NCBI GenBank assembly: GCA_016708925.1
Contig: JADJET010000008.1
Span: 94,555-158,554, forward strand
DNA length: 64,000 nt
DNA from: Gammaproteobacteria bacterium
Lineage (GTDB): Bacteria; Pseudomonadota; Gammaproteobacteria; Pseudomonadales; Porticoccaceae
Direction of reading: 5' to 3'
Shown: piece by piece, positions 9,166 through 18,317 of the stretch
How the letters are laid out: the number at the start of each line of letters is the position of its first letter
How positions within the stretch are numbered: the first letter of the stretch is position 1
Made by a program: the position numbers and the translations under genes
The notes under the pieces: generated by a model
The model's database searches: none
What the model saw: the letters and a program-made list of their open reading frames with translations, nothing else
What the model was told of the DNA's origin: nothing

Positions 9166-9208
9166 GGTGCTGACGGTGCTGACGGTGCTGACGGTGCTGA
9201 CGGTGCTG
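9166..9208. repeat. 9-bp tandem repeat GGTGCTGAC, about 4.8 units
   Basis: Four perfect GGTGCTGAC units plus a 7-bp partial unit. They lie in the 292-bp gene-free stretch 8968-9259 between pilE and the convergent Cys-rich gene, where I see nothing else. The unit length is a multiple of three, but no credible coding frame runs through it. Confidence 0.85.
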
Positions 9209-9259
9209 CTCGCACTGACAGGCTCGAAGCCTTGGATAGGCGAACAGCATTGACCAGAT

Positions 9260-9451
9260 TCAACTGTTTTCGTCGCGCAGTTGCAGATCGATGCCGCCGT
9301 CGGCGTCGACCTGTACCCATACCGTTATCGGGCGGCAGCAGACCGGGCAATCCTCGATGTAGGACTGCTCCTCCACCGAGCAGTCCACCACCAGTTCGAT
9401 GGTTTCGCCGCAATAGGGACAGTCGGCGGTGGCGCAGTCGGTCAGGTTCAT
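9260..9451 (-). CDS. CPXCG motif-containing cysteine-rich protein
   Basis: 63 residues starting MNLTDCATADCPYCGET. Four cysteines form two knuckles: C-P-Y-C-G near residue 12 and DCPVCCRP near residue 40. This arrangement is the CPXCG zinc-ribbon family (small proteins of unknown role found beside housekeeping genes in many gammaproteobacteria). The acidic linker ELVVDCSVEEQSYIE is also typical. Start chosen at 9451 because upstream in-frame sequence lacks any conservation pattern. It is divergent from the thiolase gene. Metal binding is inferred from the cysteines. Confidence 0.75.
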   Translation of the reverse strand: MNLTDCATADCPYCGETIELVVDCSVEEQSYIEDCPVCCRPITVWVQVDADGGIDLQLRDENS

Positions 9452-9565
9452 GGGCGGGGCACCGTGGGCAGGGCGCGGCAGTATAAATTGAACCGGCGCG
9501 GGTCCTGCGCTTAAATGGTCGCCCTTCACTCATTCACCCACTTGTACCTCACCCGGAGTCTCGCC

Positions 9566-10744
9566 ATGGCGGAAGCCTATATCGTCGGTGCCCTGCGCAC
9601 CGCCACCGGTCGTAATCGCGGCCGTCTGAGCAAAATCCACCCGGTCGACCTCGGCGCCATGCTGGTGGACGGCCTGCTCGACCAGGTCGGCATCGAGCCG
9701 CTCAAGGTCGATGACCTGATTTTCGGCTGCGTGTCCCAGTACGGCGCCCAGACCGGCAACGTGGCGCGCAATGTGGCGCTGTCGTCGCGCCTCGGCGAGG
9801 CGGTGCCCGGCACCACCGTGGACCGCCAGTGCGGCTCCGCGCAGCAGGCGATTCACTTCGCCGCCCAGGCGGTGATGTCCGGCACCCAGGATGTGGTGAT
9901 CGCGGGCGGGGTCGAATCCATGTCCCAGGTGCCGATGTTTTCCGCGGTTGACGACGCCGCCGAAAAAGGTCGCGGCAAACCCAAGGGCGCGCGCCTCGAA
10001 GAGCGTTATCCCGGCATCGAGTTCAGCCAGTTCATGGGCGCGGAAATGCTCGCGAAGAAATACGGCGTCACCCGCGAGGAGCTCGACGACTTCGGTTACG
10101 CCAGCCACATGAAGGCCACCGAAGCCACCGCGAACGGCAAGTTCCGTCAGGAAATCCTGCCGCTCGAACTGACTCAGGAAGACGGCCGCAGCGTGATTCA
10201 CGATGCCGACGAGGGCATTCGTCCCAACGCGAGCCGGGAGGCGATGAAAACCCTGGAGCCGCTGGCGCCGGGCGGTGTGATTACCGCCGGCACCGCAGGC
10301 CAGATCAGTGACGGCGCCGCCGCGGTGATGATCGCCAACGACGCCGCGGTGAAACAATACGGCCTCAAGCCGCGCGCCCGCATTCGCGCCCTGGCGGTGG
10401 TGGGTTCGGACCCGGTGATCATGCTGGAAGGCCCGATTCCCGCCACCCAGAAGGCACTGGAGCGTGCCGGCCTTACTATCGACGACATCGACCTTTACGA
10501 AATCAACGAAGCCTTCGGTTCGGTGCCGCTGGCCTGGGCCAAGGCGGTGGGCGCCGATCTCGCCAAGCTCAATGTCAATGGCGGGGCGCAGGCCAACGGC
10601 CATCCCCTGGGCTGCACCGGCGCCAAGCTGATGACGACGCTGCTCAATGAGCTGGAGCGCCGCAAGGGCCGCTACGGCCTGCTCGCCATCTGCGAAGGCG
10701 GCGGCACGGCGAACGCCACCATCATCGAACGCCTGGACCGTTAA
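9566..10744 (+). CDS. Thiolase family protein (acetyl-CoA C-acyltransferase)
   Basis: 392 residues, the standard thiolase length, starting MAEAYIVGALRTATGR. The ATG at 9566 has GGAG 10 nt upstream. The nucleophilic Cys lies in TTVDRQCGSAQQA near residue 90. The second active site is GGAQANGHPLGCTGAK (His near 350), with the acid/base Cys in AICEGGGTANA near 380. These enzymes cleave 3-ketoacyl-CoA (degradative) or condense acetyl-CoA. The catabolic gene content of the window favours degradation, but chain-length specificity cannot be read. A strong hairpin separates it from prmB. Confidence 0.9.
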   Translation: MAEAYIVGALRTATGRNRGRLSKIHPVDLGAMLVDGLLDQVGIEPLKVDDLIFGCVSQYGAQTGNVARNVALSSRLGEAVPGTTVDRQCGSAQQAIHFAAQAVMSGTQDVVIAGGVESMSQVPMFSAVDDAAEKGRGKPKGARLEERYPGIEFSQFMGAEMLAKKYGVTREELDDFGYASHMKATEATANGKFRQEILPLELTQEDGRSVIHDADEGIRPNASREAMKTLEPLAPGGVITAGTAGQISDGAAAVMIANDAAVKQYGLKPRARIRALAVVGSDPVIMLEGPIPATQKALERAGLTIDDIDLYEINEAFGSVPLAWAKAVGADLAKLNVNGGAQANGHPLGCTGAKLMTTLLNELERRKGRYGLLAICEGGGTANATIIERLDR

Positions 10745-10747
10745 GGC

Positions 10748-10790
10748 GCGGTCTCCGGGTACCGGCGCACGGCCGGCGCCCGGAGACGCG
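10748..10790 (+). terminator. Strong hairpin after the thiolase gene
   Basis: GTCTCCGGG (10751-10759) is perfectly complementary to CCCGGAGAC, with a GC-rich inner arm. It begins a few bases after the thiolase stop codon and ends just before prmB. There is no T-run, so it would be a factor-dependent terminator or a processing/stability hairpin rather than a classic intrinsic terminator. Confidence 0.4.
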
Positions 10791-10802
10791 TGGATCGCAA
10801 TC

Positions 10803-11708
10803 ATGCAGCGAGCCTGCCTCGAACAACTCTTCACCGTGCGCGATTTCGTGCGCTGGGGCACCAGCCGCTTCACCGAGGCCGGACTCTGGTTCGGCCACGG
10901 CACCGACAACGCCTGGGACGAAGCCGTGGTGCTGGTGTGCGCCGCGCTGCATCTGCCCCTTCAGTCGGGCCCGAATGTGCTGGACGCGCGTCTGCTCGAC
11001 AGCGAGAAACGCCGCGTGCTCGAATTTCTGGAGCGTCGCGTCGCGGAACGCCTGCCGGCGCCCTACATCACCGGCGAAGCCTGGTTTGCCGGGCTGAAGT
11101 TTCAGGTCGATGAGCGGGTGCTGGTGCCACGTTCGCCCTTCGCGGAGTTGATCGAGCAGGGCTTCAGTCCCTGGCTGGTGCGCACGCCCGAGCGCATTCT
11201 CGACCTCTGCACGGGTTCCGGCTGCATCGGCATCGCCTGTGCGCTGGCCTTTCCCGACGCCGAGGTGGATCTCGCCGATATCTCCGCCGATGCCCTGGAT
11301 GTCGCCGAAGCCAATATTGTCCAGCACGCGCTCGAACGCCGGGTGCGCACGGTCGAGACCGATCTGTGCGACGGTCTGGAAGAAGCCTACGACCTGATTG
11401 TCTGCAATCCGCCCTATGTGGATGCCGACGACTATGCCGCGATGCCGGACGAATACCACAGCGAACCCGCGCTCGCCCTCGCCGCCGGTGCCGACGGGCT
11501 CGACCTGGTGCGCCGCCTGTTGCGGGAAGCGCCCGACTGGTTGCAGGACGATGGTCTGCTGTTTGTCGAAGTGGGCAACTCGGCGCTGGCGCTGGAAGAA
11601 CGCTATCCGGAAATCCCGTTCACCTGGGTCGAGCTGGAGCGCGGCGGCGACGGGATCTTTGTGCTGACCCGGGACGAGCTGCTGGCGGCGCAGGCGTTTC
11701 TCGATTAG
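10803..11708 (+). CDS. prmB: 50S ribosomal protein L3 N5-glutamine methyltransferase
   Basis: 301 residues. The N-terminal helical domain (TVRDFVRWGTSRFTEAGLWFGHGTDNAWDEA) is characteristic of PrmB and distinguishes it from HemK/PrmC. The SAM-binding motif ILDLCTGSGCIGIACA lies near residue 135, and the catalytic NPPY that grips the substrate glutamine lies near 200 (LIVCNPPYVDADDYAAMP). PrmB methylates the glutamine side-chain amide of ribosomal protein L3 during ribosome assembly. It is followed by aroC, as in many gammaproteobacteria. No oddities. Confidence 0.92.
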   Translation: MQRACLEQLFTVRDFVRWGTSRFTEAGLWFGHGTDNAWDEAVVLVCAALHLPLQSGPNVLDARLLDSEKRRVLEFLERRVAERLPAPYITGEAWFAGLKFQVDERVLVPRSPFAELIEQGFSPWLVRTPERILDLCTGSGCIGIACALAFPDAEVDLADISADALDVAEANIVQHALERRVRTVETDLCDGLEEAYDLIVCNPPYVDADDYAAMPDEYHSEPALALAAGADGLDLVRRLLREAPDWLQDDGLLFVEVGNSALALEERYPEIPFTWVELERGGDGIFVLTRDELLAAQAFLD

Positions 11709-11710
11709 CC

Positions 11711-11950
11711 GCTTGTTGAAAAACTGCTGCGGTAGCCATCTGCTTCGTCGCGCGCCGAGCGCCGCGCCGCTTTTTTGGTGGGTGCGTTGCGCTTACCCAC
11801 CCTACGCCGCTTTATTCACGCGGTCGTAGGCCGGATAAGCCGAAGGCGCATCCGGCAGCTTGCACTTCGCCGGCGGGGCCCGGGGGGGGGAGCTCAGAAA
11901 TATCAGGGCCTCATGGATGCCCGCTTCCGCGGGCATGACGGTTATTCGGC
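11711..11950. repeat. Cluster of dispersed intergenic repeats between prmB and aroC
   Basis: Three repeat types lie in the 385-bp gap. First, GCTTGTTGAAAAACTGCTGC with its TCTGCTTCGTCGCG tail (11711-11756), also seen at 42569 and 61568. Second, GTGGGTGCGTTGCGCTTACCCACCCTACG and a GTAGGCCGGATAAGCCGAAGGCGCATCCGGC palindrome (about 11780-11855). Third, a REP-like hairpin GGATGCCCGCTTCCGCGGGCATGACGG (11914-11941). None encodes protein. Confidence 0.7.
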
Positions 11951-12093
11951 AGATCCCTGGGGATGTTCAACGTCCCCTGGATTTGAAAATCCGGCTTGGA
12001 ACACCGAATTGACCGTCGCGATTTGCGCGTCGGGCGGCTCGCGGCCCCTATAATGCAGCGTCTTATGCAACCTCATCGGCAAGGGAGCCTGGC

Positions 12094-13200
12094 GTGTCCG
12101 GCAATACCATCGGCAAGCTGTTCACGGTCACCACTTTCGGCGAGAGCCACGGCCCGGCGCTCGGCTGCATTGTCGATGGCTGTCCGCCCGGCCTTGCGCT
12201 CACCGAAGCCGACTTGCAGCATGATCTGGACCGGCGCAAACCCGGGCAGTCGCGCTACACGACCCAGCGCCGCGAGGAGGATCGGGTCCGCATCCTCTCC
12301 GGCGTCTTCGAAGGCGTCACCACGGGCACGTCCATCGGCTTGCTGATCGAGAATACCGACCAGCGCTCCAAGGATTACAGCGCGATCCAGCAGTCGTTCC
12401 GGCCCGCCCACGCGGACTACACCTATTTCCAGAAGTACGGCATCCGCGATCACCGCGGCGGCGGCCGTGCCTCGGCGCGCGAAACCGCGATGCGCGTCGC
12501 GGCCGGCGGCATCGCCAAAAAATACCTGCGCGAGCGCTATGGCGTCGAAGTGCGCGGCTACCTGAGCCGCTTGGGACCGTTCGCAGTCGGCACGGTCGAC
12601 TGGAATGAAATCGACAACAACCCGTTTTTTTGCCCCGATGCGGCGCTGGTGCCCGCGCTGGAAGCCTTCATGCAGGCGCTGGTGAAGGACGGCGATTCCA
12701 TCGGCGCCGAGATCGCGGTGCGGGCCACCGGCGTGCCGCCCGGATGGGGCGAGCCGGTGTTCGACAAGCTCGACGCCGCCATCGCGGGCGCCATGATGAG
12801 CATCAACGCGGTCAAGGGCGTGGCCATCGGCGACGGCTTCGAGGTGGTGGCGCAAAAGGGCACCGAGCACCGCGACGAGATGACGCCCGCCGGGTTTCTG
12901 TCGAACCACGCCGGCGGCGTGCTGGGCGGTATTTCCAGCGGTCAGGACCTCCTGGTGCGGCTCGCGCTCAAGCCCACGTCCAGCCTGCGCCTGCCCGGGC
13001 GCGGCGTGGATACGGCGGGTCAGGAGGTCGAAGTGGTCACCACCGGCCGTCACGATCCCTGCGTCGGCATCCGCGCCACCCCCATCGCCGAGGCCATGCT
13101 GGCGCTGGTGCTGATGGACCATGCCCTGCGCCACCGCGGTCAGAATCAGGATGTCGCCTCGGGGCTGGCGCCGCTGGGCGCTCAGGACTCTGGACGCTGA
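12094..13200 (+). CDS. aroC: Chorismate synthase
   Basis: 368 residues starting at GTG 12094 with AAGGGAG 9 nt upstream. Family signatures are present: GESHGPALGCIVDGCPPG near residue 15, the central GGGRASARETAMRVAAGG block near residue 125 that binds reduced FMN, and DGFEVVAQKG later. The C-terminal region CVGIRATPIAEAM is also conserved. The enzyme makes chorismate from 5-enolpyruvylshikimate-3-phosphate, the last step of the shikimate pathway. A TATAAT at 12049-12054 is a plausible -10 box, though no clear -35 accompanies it. It is directly followed by the MFS gene with no intergenic space. Confidence 0.95.
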   Translation: MSGNTIGKLFTVTTFGESHGPALGCIVDGCPPGLALTEADLQHDLDRRKPGQSRYTTQRREEDRVRILSGVFEGVTTGTSIGLLIENTDQRSKDYSAIQQSFRPAHADYTYFQKYGIRDHRGGGRASARETAMRVAAGGIAKKYLRERYGVEVRGYLSRLGPFAVGTVDWNEIDNNPFFCPDAALVPALEAFMQALVKDGDSIGAEIAVRATGVPPGWGEPVFDKLDAAIAGAMMSINAVKGVAIGDGFEVVAQKGTEHRDEMTPAGFLSNHAGGVLGGISSGQDLLVRLALKPTSSLRLPGRGVDTAGQEVEVVTTGRHDPCVGIRATPIAEAMLALVLMDHALRHRGQNQDVASGLAPLGAQDSGR

Positions 13201-14367
13201 TTGAGCGCTCCGGCGGGTAGCGGCCCGATTCCCTACTGGCAGTTATCCGGGTTTTATTTTTTCTATTTCGCGCTGCTGGGCGGGCTGTATCCATACTGGC
13301 CGCTGTATCTGCGCGGTCTGGGTTTTACGCCGGAACAGATCGGCGCGCTGCTCGCCATTCCCCTTGTCACCAAGGTCGTCGCGCCCAACCTGTGGAGCTG
13401 GCTCGGCGATTGGAGCGGGCGGCGGCTGACCATCATCCGCCTGGGTTCCCTGCTGGCATTCCTGTGTTTTCTGGGCATCTTCGCGGGCGACAGTCTGCCC
13501 TGGCTGGTGCTGGTACTGTCCGGCTACAGCTTTTTCTGGAACGCGGTACTGCCGCAGCACGAAGTCATCACCCTTGGCTTTCTGGGCGCGCAGCCCGAGC
13601 GCTACAGCCGTATCCGGCTCTGGGGCTCGATCGGTTTCATCGCGGCGGTGGTGGGGGTCGGTTTCTGTTTCGAGACCTGGGGCATCGGCTGGTTTCCGGT
13701 CGCCGGAGCGCTGCTGTTGGCGACCATTCTGCTGAGCAGCCTGATGCTTCCCCGGCCGACAGCGGGCGTCCGCGAGCGCCACTGGCAGCCGTTGCACGCC
13801 GCCGCGCGTCAGCCGGCGGTGCTGGCCTTTCTCGCCGCCGGACTGCTGTTGCAGGTCGCGCACGGTGCCTATTACAGTTTTATCAGCATTCACCTGGAAG
13901 CCCTGGGCTACAGCCGGTCCGCCATCGGTGTGCTGTGGTCGGTGGGAGTGGTGGCGGAAATCCTGGTGTTCGTGGTGATGCACCGGGTGCTGCTGCGCTT
14001 CGGGGTGCGCACCGTGCTGCTCGCCAGCCTGTTGCTCGCGGCGCTGCGCTGGTGGCTGATCGGCAACTGGAGTCAGTCGCTGTGGCTGCTGGTCGCCGCG
14101 CAGTCCCTGCATGCGTTCAGCTTCGGCACCTTTCATGCCGCCGGGGTGGAAACCATCCGCCGCCTGTTCGGGCCGGGCGCCCAGGGTGGCGGTCAGGCGC
14201 TCTACGGCGCGGTGAGTTTCGGCTTGGGCGGTGCCATCGGCTCCTGGCTCGCCGGCCGCTTCTGGCATCTGGGGGCGACCCTGGTGTTCGATGTGGCCGC
14301 GCTGGCCTGTGTGGCGGCGGCGCTGATCGCCTGGTATGGATTTCGCGATCAGCGCTTGCGCGATTGA
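13201..14367 (+). CDS. MFS transporter (MFS_1-like, HcaT/phenylpropionate-type)
   Basis: 388 residues and about 12 hydrophobic segments. It starts at TTG 13201, immediately after the aroC TGA, so it is probably translationally coupled. The N-terminus YWQLSGFYFFYFALLGGLYPYWPLYLRGLGFTP, and WGSIGFIAAVVGVGF in the middle, match the PF12832 'MFS_1-like' group, which includes nucleoside and phenylpropionate permeases. This arrangement downstream of aroC is common in pseudomonads. The substrate cannot be read from sequence. Confidence 0.8.
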   Translation: MSAPAGSGPIPYWQLSGFYFFYFALLGGLYPYWPLYLRGLGFTPEQIGALLAIPLVTKVVAPNLWSWLGDWSGRRLTIIRLGSLLAFLCFLGIFAGDSLPWLVLVLSGYSFFWNAVLPQHEVITLGFLGAQPERYSRIRLWGSIGFIAAVVGVGFCFETWGIGWFPVAGALLLATILLSSLMLPRPTAGVRERHWQPLHAAARQPAVLAFLAAGLLLQVAHGAYYSFISIHLEALGYSRSAIGVLWSVGVVAEILVFVVMHRVLLRFGVRTVLLASLLLAALRWWLIGNWSQSLWLLVAAQSLHAFSFGTFHAAGVETIRRLFGPGAQGGGQALYGAVSFGLGGAIGSWLAGRFWHLGATLVFDVAALACVAAALIAWYGFRDQRLRD

Positions 14368-14394
14368 CGGGCGTTCAACATGGATTGAGTCGCT

Positions 14395-15554
14395 TCAGAC
14401 GCTGGTGCCGGTCACCGCCCGATGAATGGCGCGCTGGAAATGCGCGAGCGATGGTTCGTTGCGACCGATCAATACTTCTTTCATGACGCCCGCCTGATAA
14501 CCCCGCTCCATATCGACCTGCATGGCGATGTCTTCCAGGTCCACGGTGCGGATCGCCAGATCCACATTGGCTTCCCAGTATTTGCGCGCCTTGTCGGTGG
14601 TGGGGACTTCCGGCACATAGCAATCGAAATAGACCAGGCAATGATCCGGGCGGTCCTGGGACGGAAACAGGCGCCAGGTCTCCACATGATCGGCCTGCAT
14701 CACAAAGACCGTGTTCGGGAACAACTGGTAGGAAATCGCCGTGTGCTTGACGAAATCCCAGTCCGACTCGGGCTGCTCGCGCAGGGTCTGGATGCTTTTG
14801 CGTATCACGGCTTCACGATGGTTCAGGCCGAAGGCATCGAACAGGCACAGGTTGGCGAAGAAGATGGGTGCCACCGTGTCCCGGTGCAGGGGTGCGAAAT
14901 GGTAGGCCTCGAGGAAGGTGTCAATGGGCATCTTCCAGTTGGCGGGTCGTTCCAGCACCCGGCTTTCGAAATGGCAGTAGCCGGCGAGGCGGTACGACGC
15001 CAGATCGTGCTCCATGCCGCTGAGGTGCGCGTCGAGCACCGCGGCATCCAGCTTGCCGTCCGGATCGGGCAGCACCCAGAGCATGCCGTCGCGCTCGACG
15101 AGGGGGAGCGGCACCAGGCCGTGGCTGGCGCGCTCGATGCCGGGAAAGGAGCGCTCATCCGGAATCACGATCAGATCGCCCTGACGGTCGTAGCGCCAGG
15201 CGTGGTAGGGGCAGCTGAATCCGCTCGCGCGGCCGCACCCCTTGACCACCGGCGCGCCCCGGTGCCGGCACTGATTGACGAAGGCGCGCGCGGCGCCGTC
15301 GTCGCCGCGCACCAGCAGCACGGGCAGCCCGGCGTGATCCTCGGCGAGATAGTCCCCGGCTTCGCGATGCGTCCGGACAGGCCCACGAACAACGGGTAGT
15401 GCCGGAACAAGGTGGTTTTCTCCCGCTCCAGCCAGCCGTGATCGATGTAGGTGGCGACCGGATTGCGGGTCACTTCGGGTGCGAGATCCGTGGTGCCGGC
15501 ATCAATGTGGGCAAACGCACGCCTGACGAGATCGGTCTGGATTGGCTGCTGCAT
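14395..15554 (-). pseudogene. Aromatic ring-hydroxylating (Rieske) oxygenase alpha subunit, frameshifted
   Basis: The N-terminal frame starts MQQPIQTDLVRRAFAHID at 15554. It carries about 60 family residues and then needs one extra G in the GGGG run (minus strand; plus coordinates 15354-15357) to continue as GDYLAEDHAGLPVLLVRGDD. The Rieske [2Fe-2S] ligands follow: CRHRG and CPYHAW. The mononuclear-iron site is in DTFLEAYHFAPLHRD. Repaired length is about 387 residues, normal for the alpha subunit (SRPBCC fold). Such enzymes need a reductase and ferredoxin; none is nearby. The single-base loss in a homopolymer could be an assembly error, so function is undecided. Confidence 0.82.
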
Positions 15555-15770
15555 GGCGAGTGGACACCGTGTCAAGGGGCGGGCAGGGGTGGTTTATACA
15601 CCGCACCCCGGATTGCCGCAAACCGCGCCGGCGGCCGTCCGGTTGACTGTCAGGCAACTACTGGGTAGGTTGGGTTCGGCACGCGTGGCATGCGGGGCCG
15701 CATCCATCCGGCACCGGCATCCGGCACCGGCCTGGCGACAAGAACATCAAAACCCAGAGGAGTACAGGCG

Positions 15771-16562
15771 TTGGCAAAAGTTGATTGGCAACAGAAGACC
15801 ATTACCGCTGCGGGCGCCGAATTGAGCTACCTCAAAGGCGGCAAAGGCAAACCCTTGCTGGTGCTGCACGAAGAGCTGGGCAATCCCGGCTGGCTCGCAT
15901 GGCAACGGAAGCTGGCCGAGGACCGCAAGCTCATCGTGCCGCTGCATCCCGGGTTCGGGGTGTCGCCGCGCCTCGACTGGATACGCACCATTGGCGATCT
16001 GGCCAACTACTACGCCCAGGTCATGGTCGAGCAGGACTGGGTCGGCGCTGATGTGATCGGCTTTTCCCTGGGCGGCTGGATCGCGGCGGAAATGGCGGCG
16101 CAGAATCCCGGGCAGTTTGCGAGTCTGACGCTGGTGGCGCCGTTTGGCATCAAGCCGCCGCGCGGCATGATTCGCGACATCTACGAAGCGCCCACCGAAG
16201 ACTATGTCGCGGCCAGCGTGAAGGACAGTGCGGCCACGCCGGAATTCGCCGGCCTGTTCGGCGGCGCCATGACGCCGGAACAGTTCGAACGCTTTCAGGA
16301 TGCCACCGCCGAGTCGGCGCGTCTTGCCTGGCAACCCTACATGAGCAATCCCGCGCTCGGTAACCGGCTGGGGCTGGTGCGGAAGCTCCCGACCCTCATC
16401 GTCTGGGGCGAAGATGACGCCATCGCACCGGTCAGCGCGGCAGCACTGTTCCACGCCGCCATTCGGGGCTCGAAGCTGGCCTTGTTCAAGGATTGCGGCC
16501 ACCGTCCCGAGATCGAGCAGACCGGAAAATTTCTGAAAAAACTCAAGGCCCATTTGTCCTGA
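15771..16562 (+). CDS. Alpha/beta hydrolase
   Basis: 263 residues from TTG 15771, preceded by GAGGAG 9 nt upstream; sequence upstream of this in the same frame is not conserved-looking. The catalytic triad is visible: nucleophile Ser in VIGFSLGGWIAAEMA near residue 105, acid in LIVWGEDDAIAP near residue 215, and His in KDCGHRPEIEQ near residue 245. The oxyanion region is LLVLHEELGNPGWLAW. It is followed after 47 bp by the LLM oxidoreductase in the same direction, so both may act on the same substrate. An esterase or C-C hydrolase activity is possible; the substrate is unknown. Confidence 0.85.
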   Translation: MAKVDWQQKTITAAGAELSYLKGGKGKPLLVLHEELGNPGWLAWQRKLAEDRKLIVPLHPGFGVSPRLDWIRTIGDLANYYAQVMVEQDWVGADVIGFSLGGWIAAEMAAQNPGQFASLTLVAPFGIKPPRGMIRDIYEAPTEDYVAASVKDSAATPEFAGLFGGAMTPEQFERFQDATAESARLAWQPYMSNPALGNRLGLVRKLPTLIVWGEDDAIAPVSAAALFHAAIRGSKLALFKDCGHRPEIEQTGKFLKKLKAHLS

Positions 16563-16609
16563 AGTGCGCCCGCGGCAGCCCGCCGCGCCCAGATACCGGA
16601 GGATTCAAC

Positions 16610-17917
16610 ATGCACATTGCGACTTTTACCGAACGCCCCTACGCCGATGTTCCGGAAGACGAGGTGATCAAGAACGCGAGCTTTTTCGGGGTTTCCAACA
16701 AGTTTCTCGACCCGGTCAAGGGCGGCGCCCTGTTCAACCGCTACCTGGATGAAAAACTTTACGCCGAGGAACTCGGTTTCGACGGCGTCATGCTGAACGA
16801 ACACCACGCCAACCCCTTTACCATGGGCGCGGTGATGGATGTCGAGGCGGCCATTCTGGCGCGCATCACCAAGCGCGTGAAAATCGCGCTGATGGGCAAT
16901 CCGCTGCCGGTGGCTGATCCGCTGCGGTTGGCCGAGGAACTCGCCACCATCGACATGATCTCGGGCGGCCGCCTCATCACCGGCTGGGTGCGCGGCGCGG
17001 GTTGCGAGCAGATTGCCAACAACATCAATCCGACCTACAACCGCGAGCGTTTCGACGAGGCGCACGATTTCATCATCAAGGCCTGGACCCAGGACGGCCC
17101 CTGGCGCTACGAGGGCAAGCACTACGAATACCGTCATGTGAATCCCTGGCTGAAGCCGATCCAGAAACCCTTTCCCCAGACCTGGATTCCGAGTCTGGTG
17201 AGTCCCGAGACCGCGGTGTTCGCGGCCAAAAACCGCTACACCTACATCGCGCTCGCAACTTTTTTGCCGCCGACCATGGAGATGTGGAATCTCTACGCCG
17301 ATACCGCCGCCGCGGAAGGCTACCAGGCCGGTCCCGAGTGTTTCGGTTATCTGCAGAAGATCGTCTGTGCCGACACCGACGCGGAGGCCTACGAGCTGGG
17401 CAAGAACTACGTTTTCGGTGGCGGTCAGCCCGCCTTTGCGCGTCCGGAGTGGATGTTCCCCGCCGGCTACAACTCCAAGGCTGCGACCAAGCGTCTGGCC
17501 TATGCGTTGTCGGACCCCGAGACCAACGAGGCGGTGGTGTCCGGCAAACATGCGGGGAGCGGCGTCGATATTGCGGCGACCCGCAAATACAACAACGAAG
17601 TGCTTTACGAAAATCTGCTCCGCAACCGCCAGATCATTGTCGGTACCCCGGAATCGGTGTTGCCCAAGATTCGGCACATCCTTGAAACATTGCGTCCCGG
17701 GGTGTTCTCGATCTGGCACATCGAGGGCGGTTCCACCACCCATCAACAGTCCATGCACAGCATGAAGCTGCTCGCCGAAAACGTGTTGCCAAGGATGCGC
17801 GAGTGGGCCCGGGAGCTGGATTTGCCGGGGCCGGACGAAGTCCAGCCGGGTTCGCGCAAGCTGCCGCCCAGTGGCCAGCGCGATCCCGTATGCGACGCGG
17901 GCGTTAAGGCGGCCTGA
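16610..17917 (+). CDS. LLM class flavin-dependent oxidoreductase
   Basis: 435 residues; ATG at 16610 with CGGAGG upstream. The bacterial-luciferase (PF00296) fold is evident from MLNEHHANPFTMGAVMDVEAAILARITKRVKIALMGNPLPVADPLRLAEELATIDMISGGR in several blocks, including LAEELATIDMISGGRL, the classic family motif. A C-terminal helix carries TPESVLPKIRHILE. These FMN/FMNH2-dependent enzymes oxidise aldehydes, alkanes, sulfonates or ketones. The gene lies 47 bp downstream of the hydrolase and 400 bp upstream of the DUF1302-DUF1329 set. A similar grouping of LLM, hydrolase and these two envelope families suggests degradation of a lipophilic compound (inference). Confidence 0.87.
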   Translation: MHIATFTERPYADVPEDEVIKNASFFGVSNKFLDPVKGGALFNRYLDEKLYAEELGFDGVMLNEHHANPFTMGAVMDVEAAILARITKRVKIALMGNPLPVADPLRLAEELATIDMISGGRLITGWVRGAGCEQIANNINPTYNRERFDEAHDFIIKAWTQDGPWRYEGKHYEYRHVNPWLKPIQKPFPQTWIPSLVSPETAVFAAKNRYTYIALATFLPPTMEMWNLYADTAAAEGYQAGPECFGYLQKIVCADTDAEAYELGKNYVFGGGQPAFARPEWMFPAGYNSKAATKRLAYALSDPETNEAVVSGKHAGSGVDIAATRKYNNEVLYENLLRNRQIIVGTPESVLPKIRHILETLRPGVFSIWHIEGGSTTHQQSMHSMKLLAENVLPRMREWARELDLPGPDEVQPGSRKLPPSGQRDPVCDAGVKAA

Positions 17918-18143
17918 CACCACGCCCGGGCGCTGCCACCACCCCGGGCCAAGACGCCAAACTGATTGGGCCCCGCTTCCGGGCGCGGGCCCTGCGACTG
18001 CGGGTGCGGGGTCAGCCCCTGCAACTGGCTGATGACAAAATAACCTGTATCCATGCCAGCCATTGACATGGGGAATTGGTTGGCGATAGTCTGAGCTCGA
18101 ATACGGCGGGCGCCTTCCGACAACAATCACCGCGCGCCATGAT

Positions 18144-18206
18144 CGAATAACGAATAACGAATAACGAATAACGAATAACGAATAACGAATAACGAATAAC
18201 GAATAA
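18144..18206. repeat. 7-bp tandem repeat CGAATAA, 9 units
   Basis: Nine perfect head-to-tail CGAATAA units, AT-rich in a GC-rich genome, in the 400-bp gap 17918-18317 upstream of the DUF1302 gene. The unit is not a multiple of three. It lies about 110 bp before the chosen start codon, so copy-number change could alter promoter spacing. The rest of the gap shows no gene. Confidence 0.95.
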
Positions 18207-18317
18207 CAGGTTCGCGTGGACGTCCTTGCAGGCCTTGTGCGGCCCGGGGCGCCGAGCGGCAGGGGATTGCGCCTATCCTGCGGACCGACGATAACAATAG
18301 CGTGTTGGGGGTGTGCC

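Noticed and set aside
18144..18206. CRISPR array
   Set aside because: The 7-bp units are directly adjacent with no spacers. The same reasoning excludes the arrays at 9166, 44065 and 51584.
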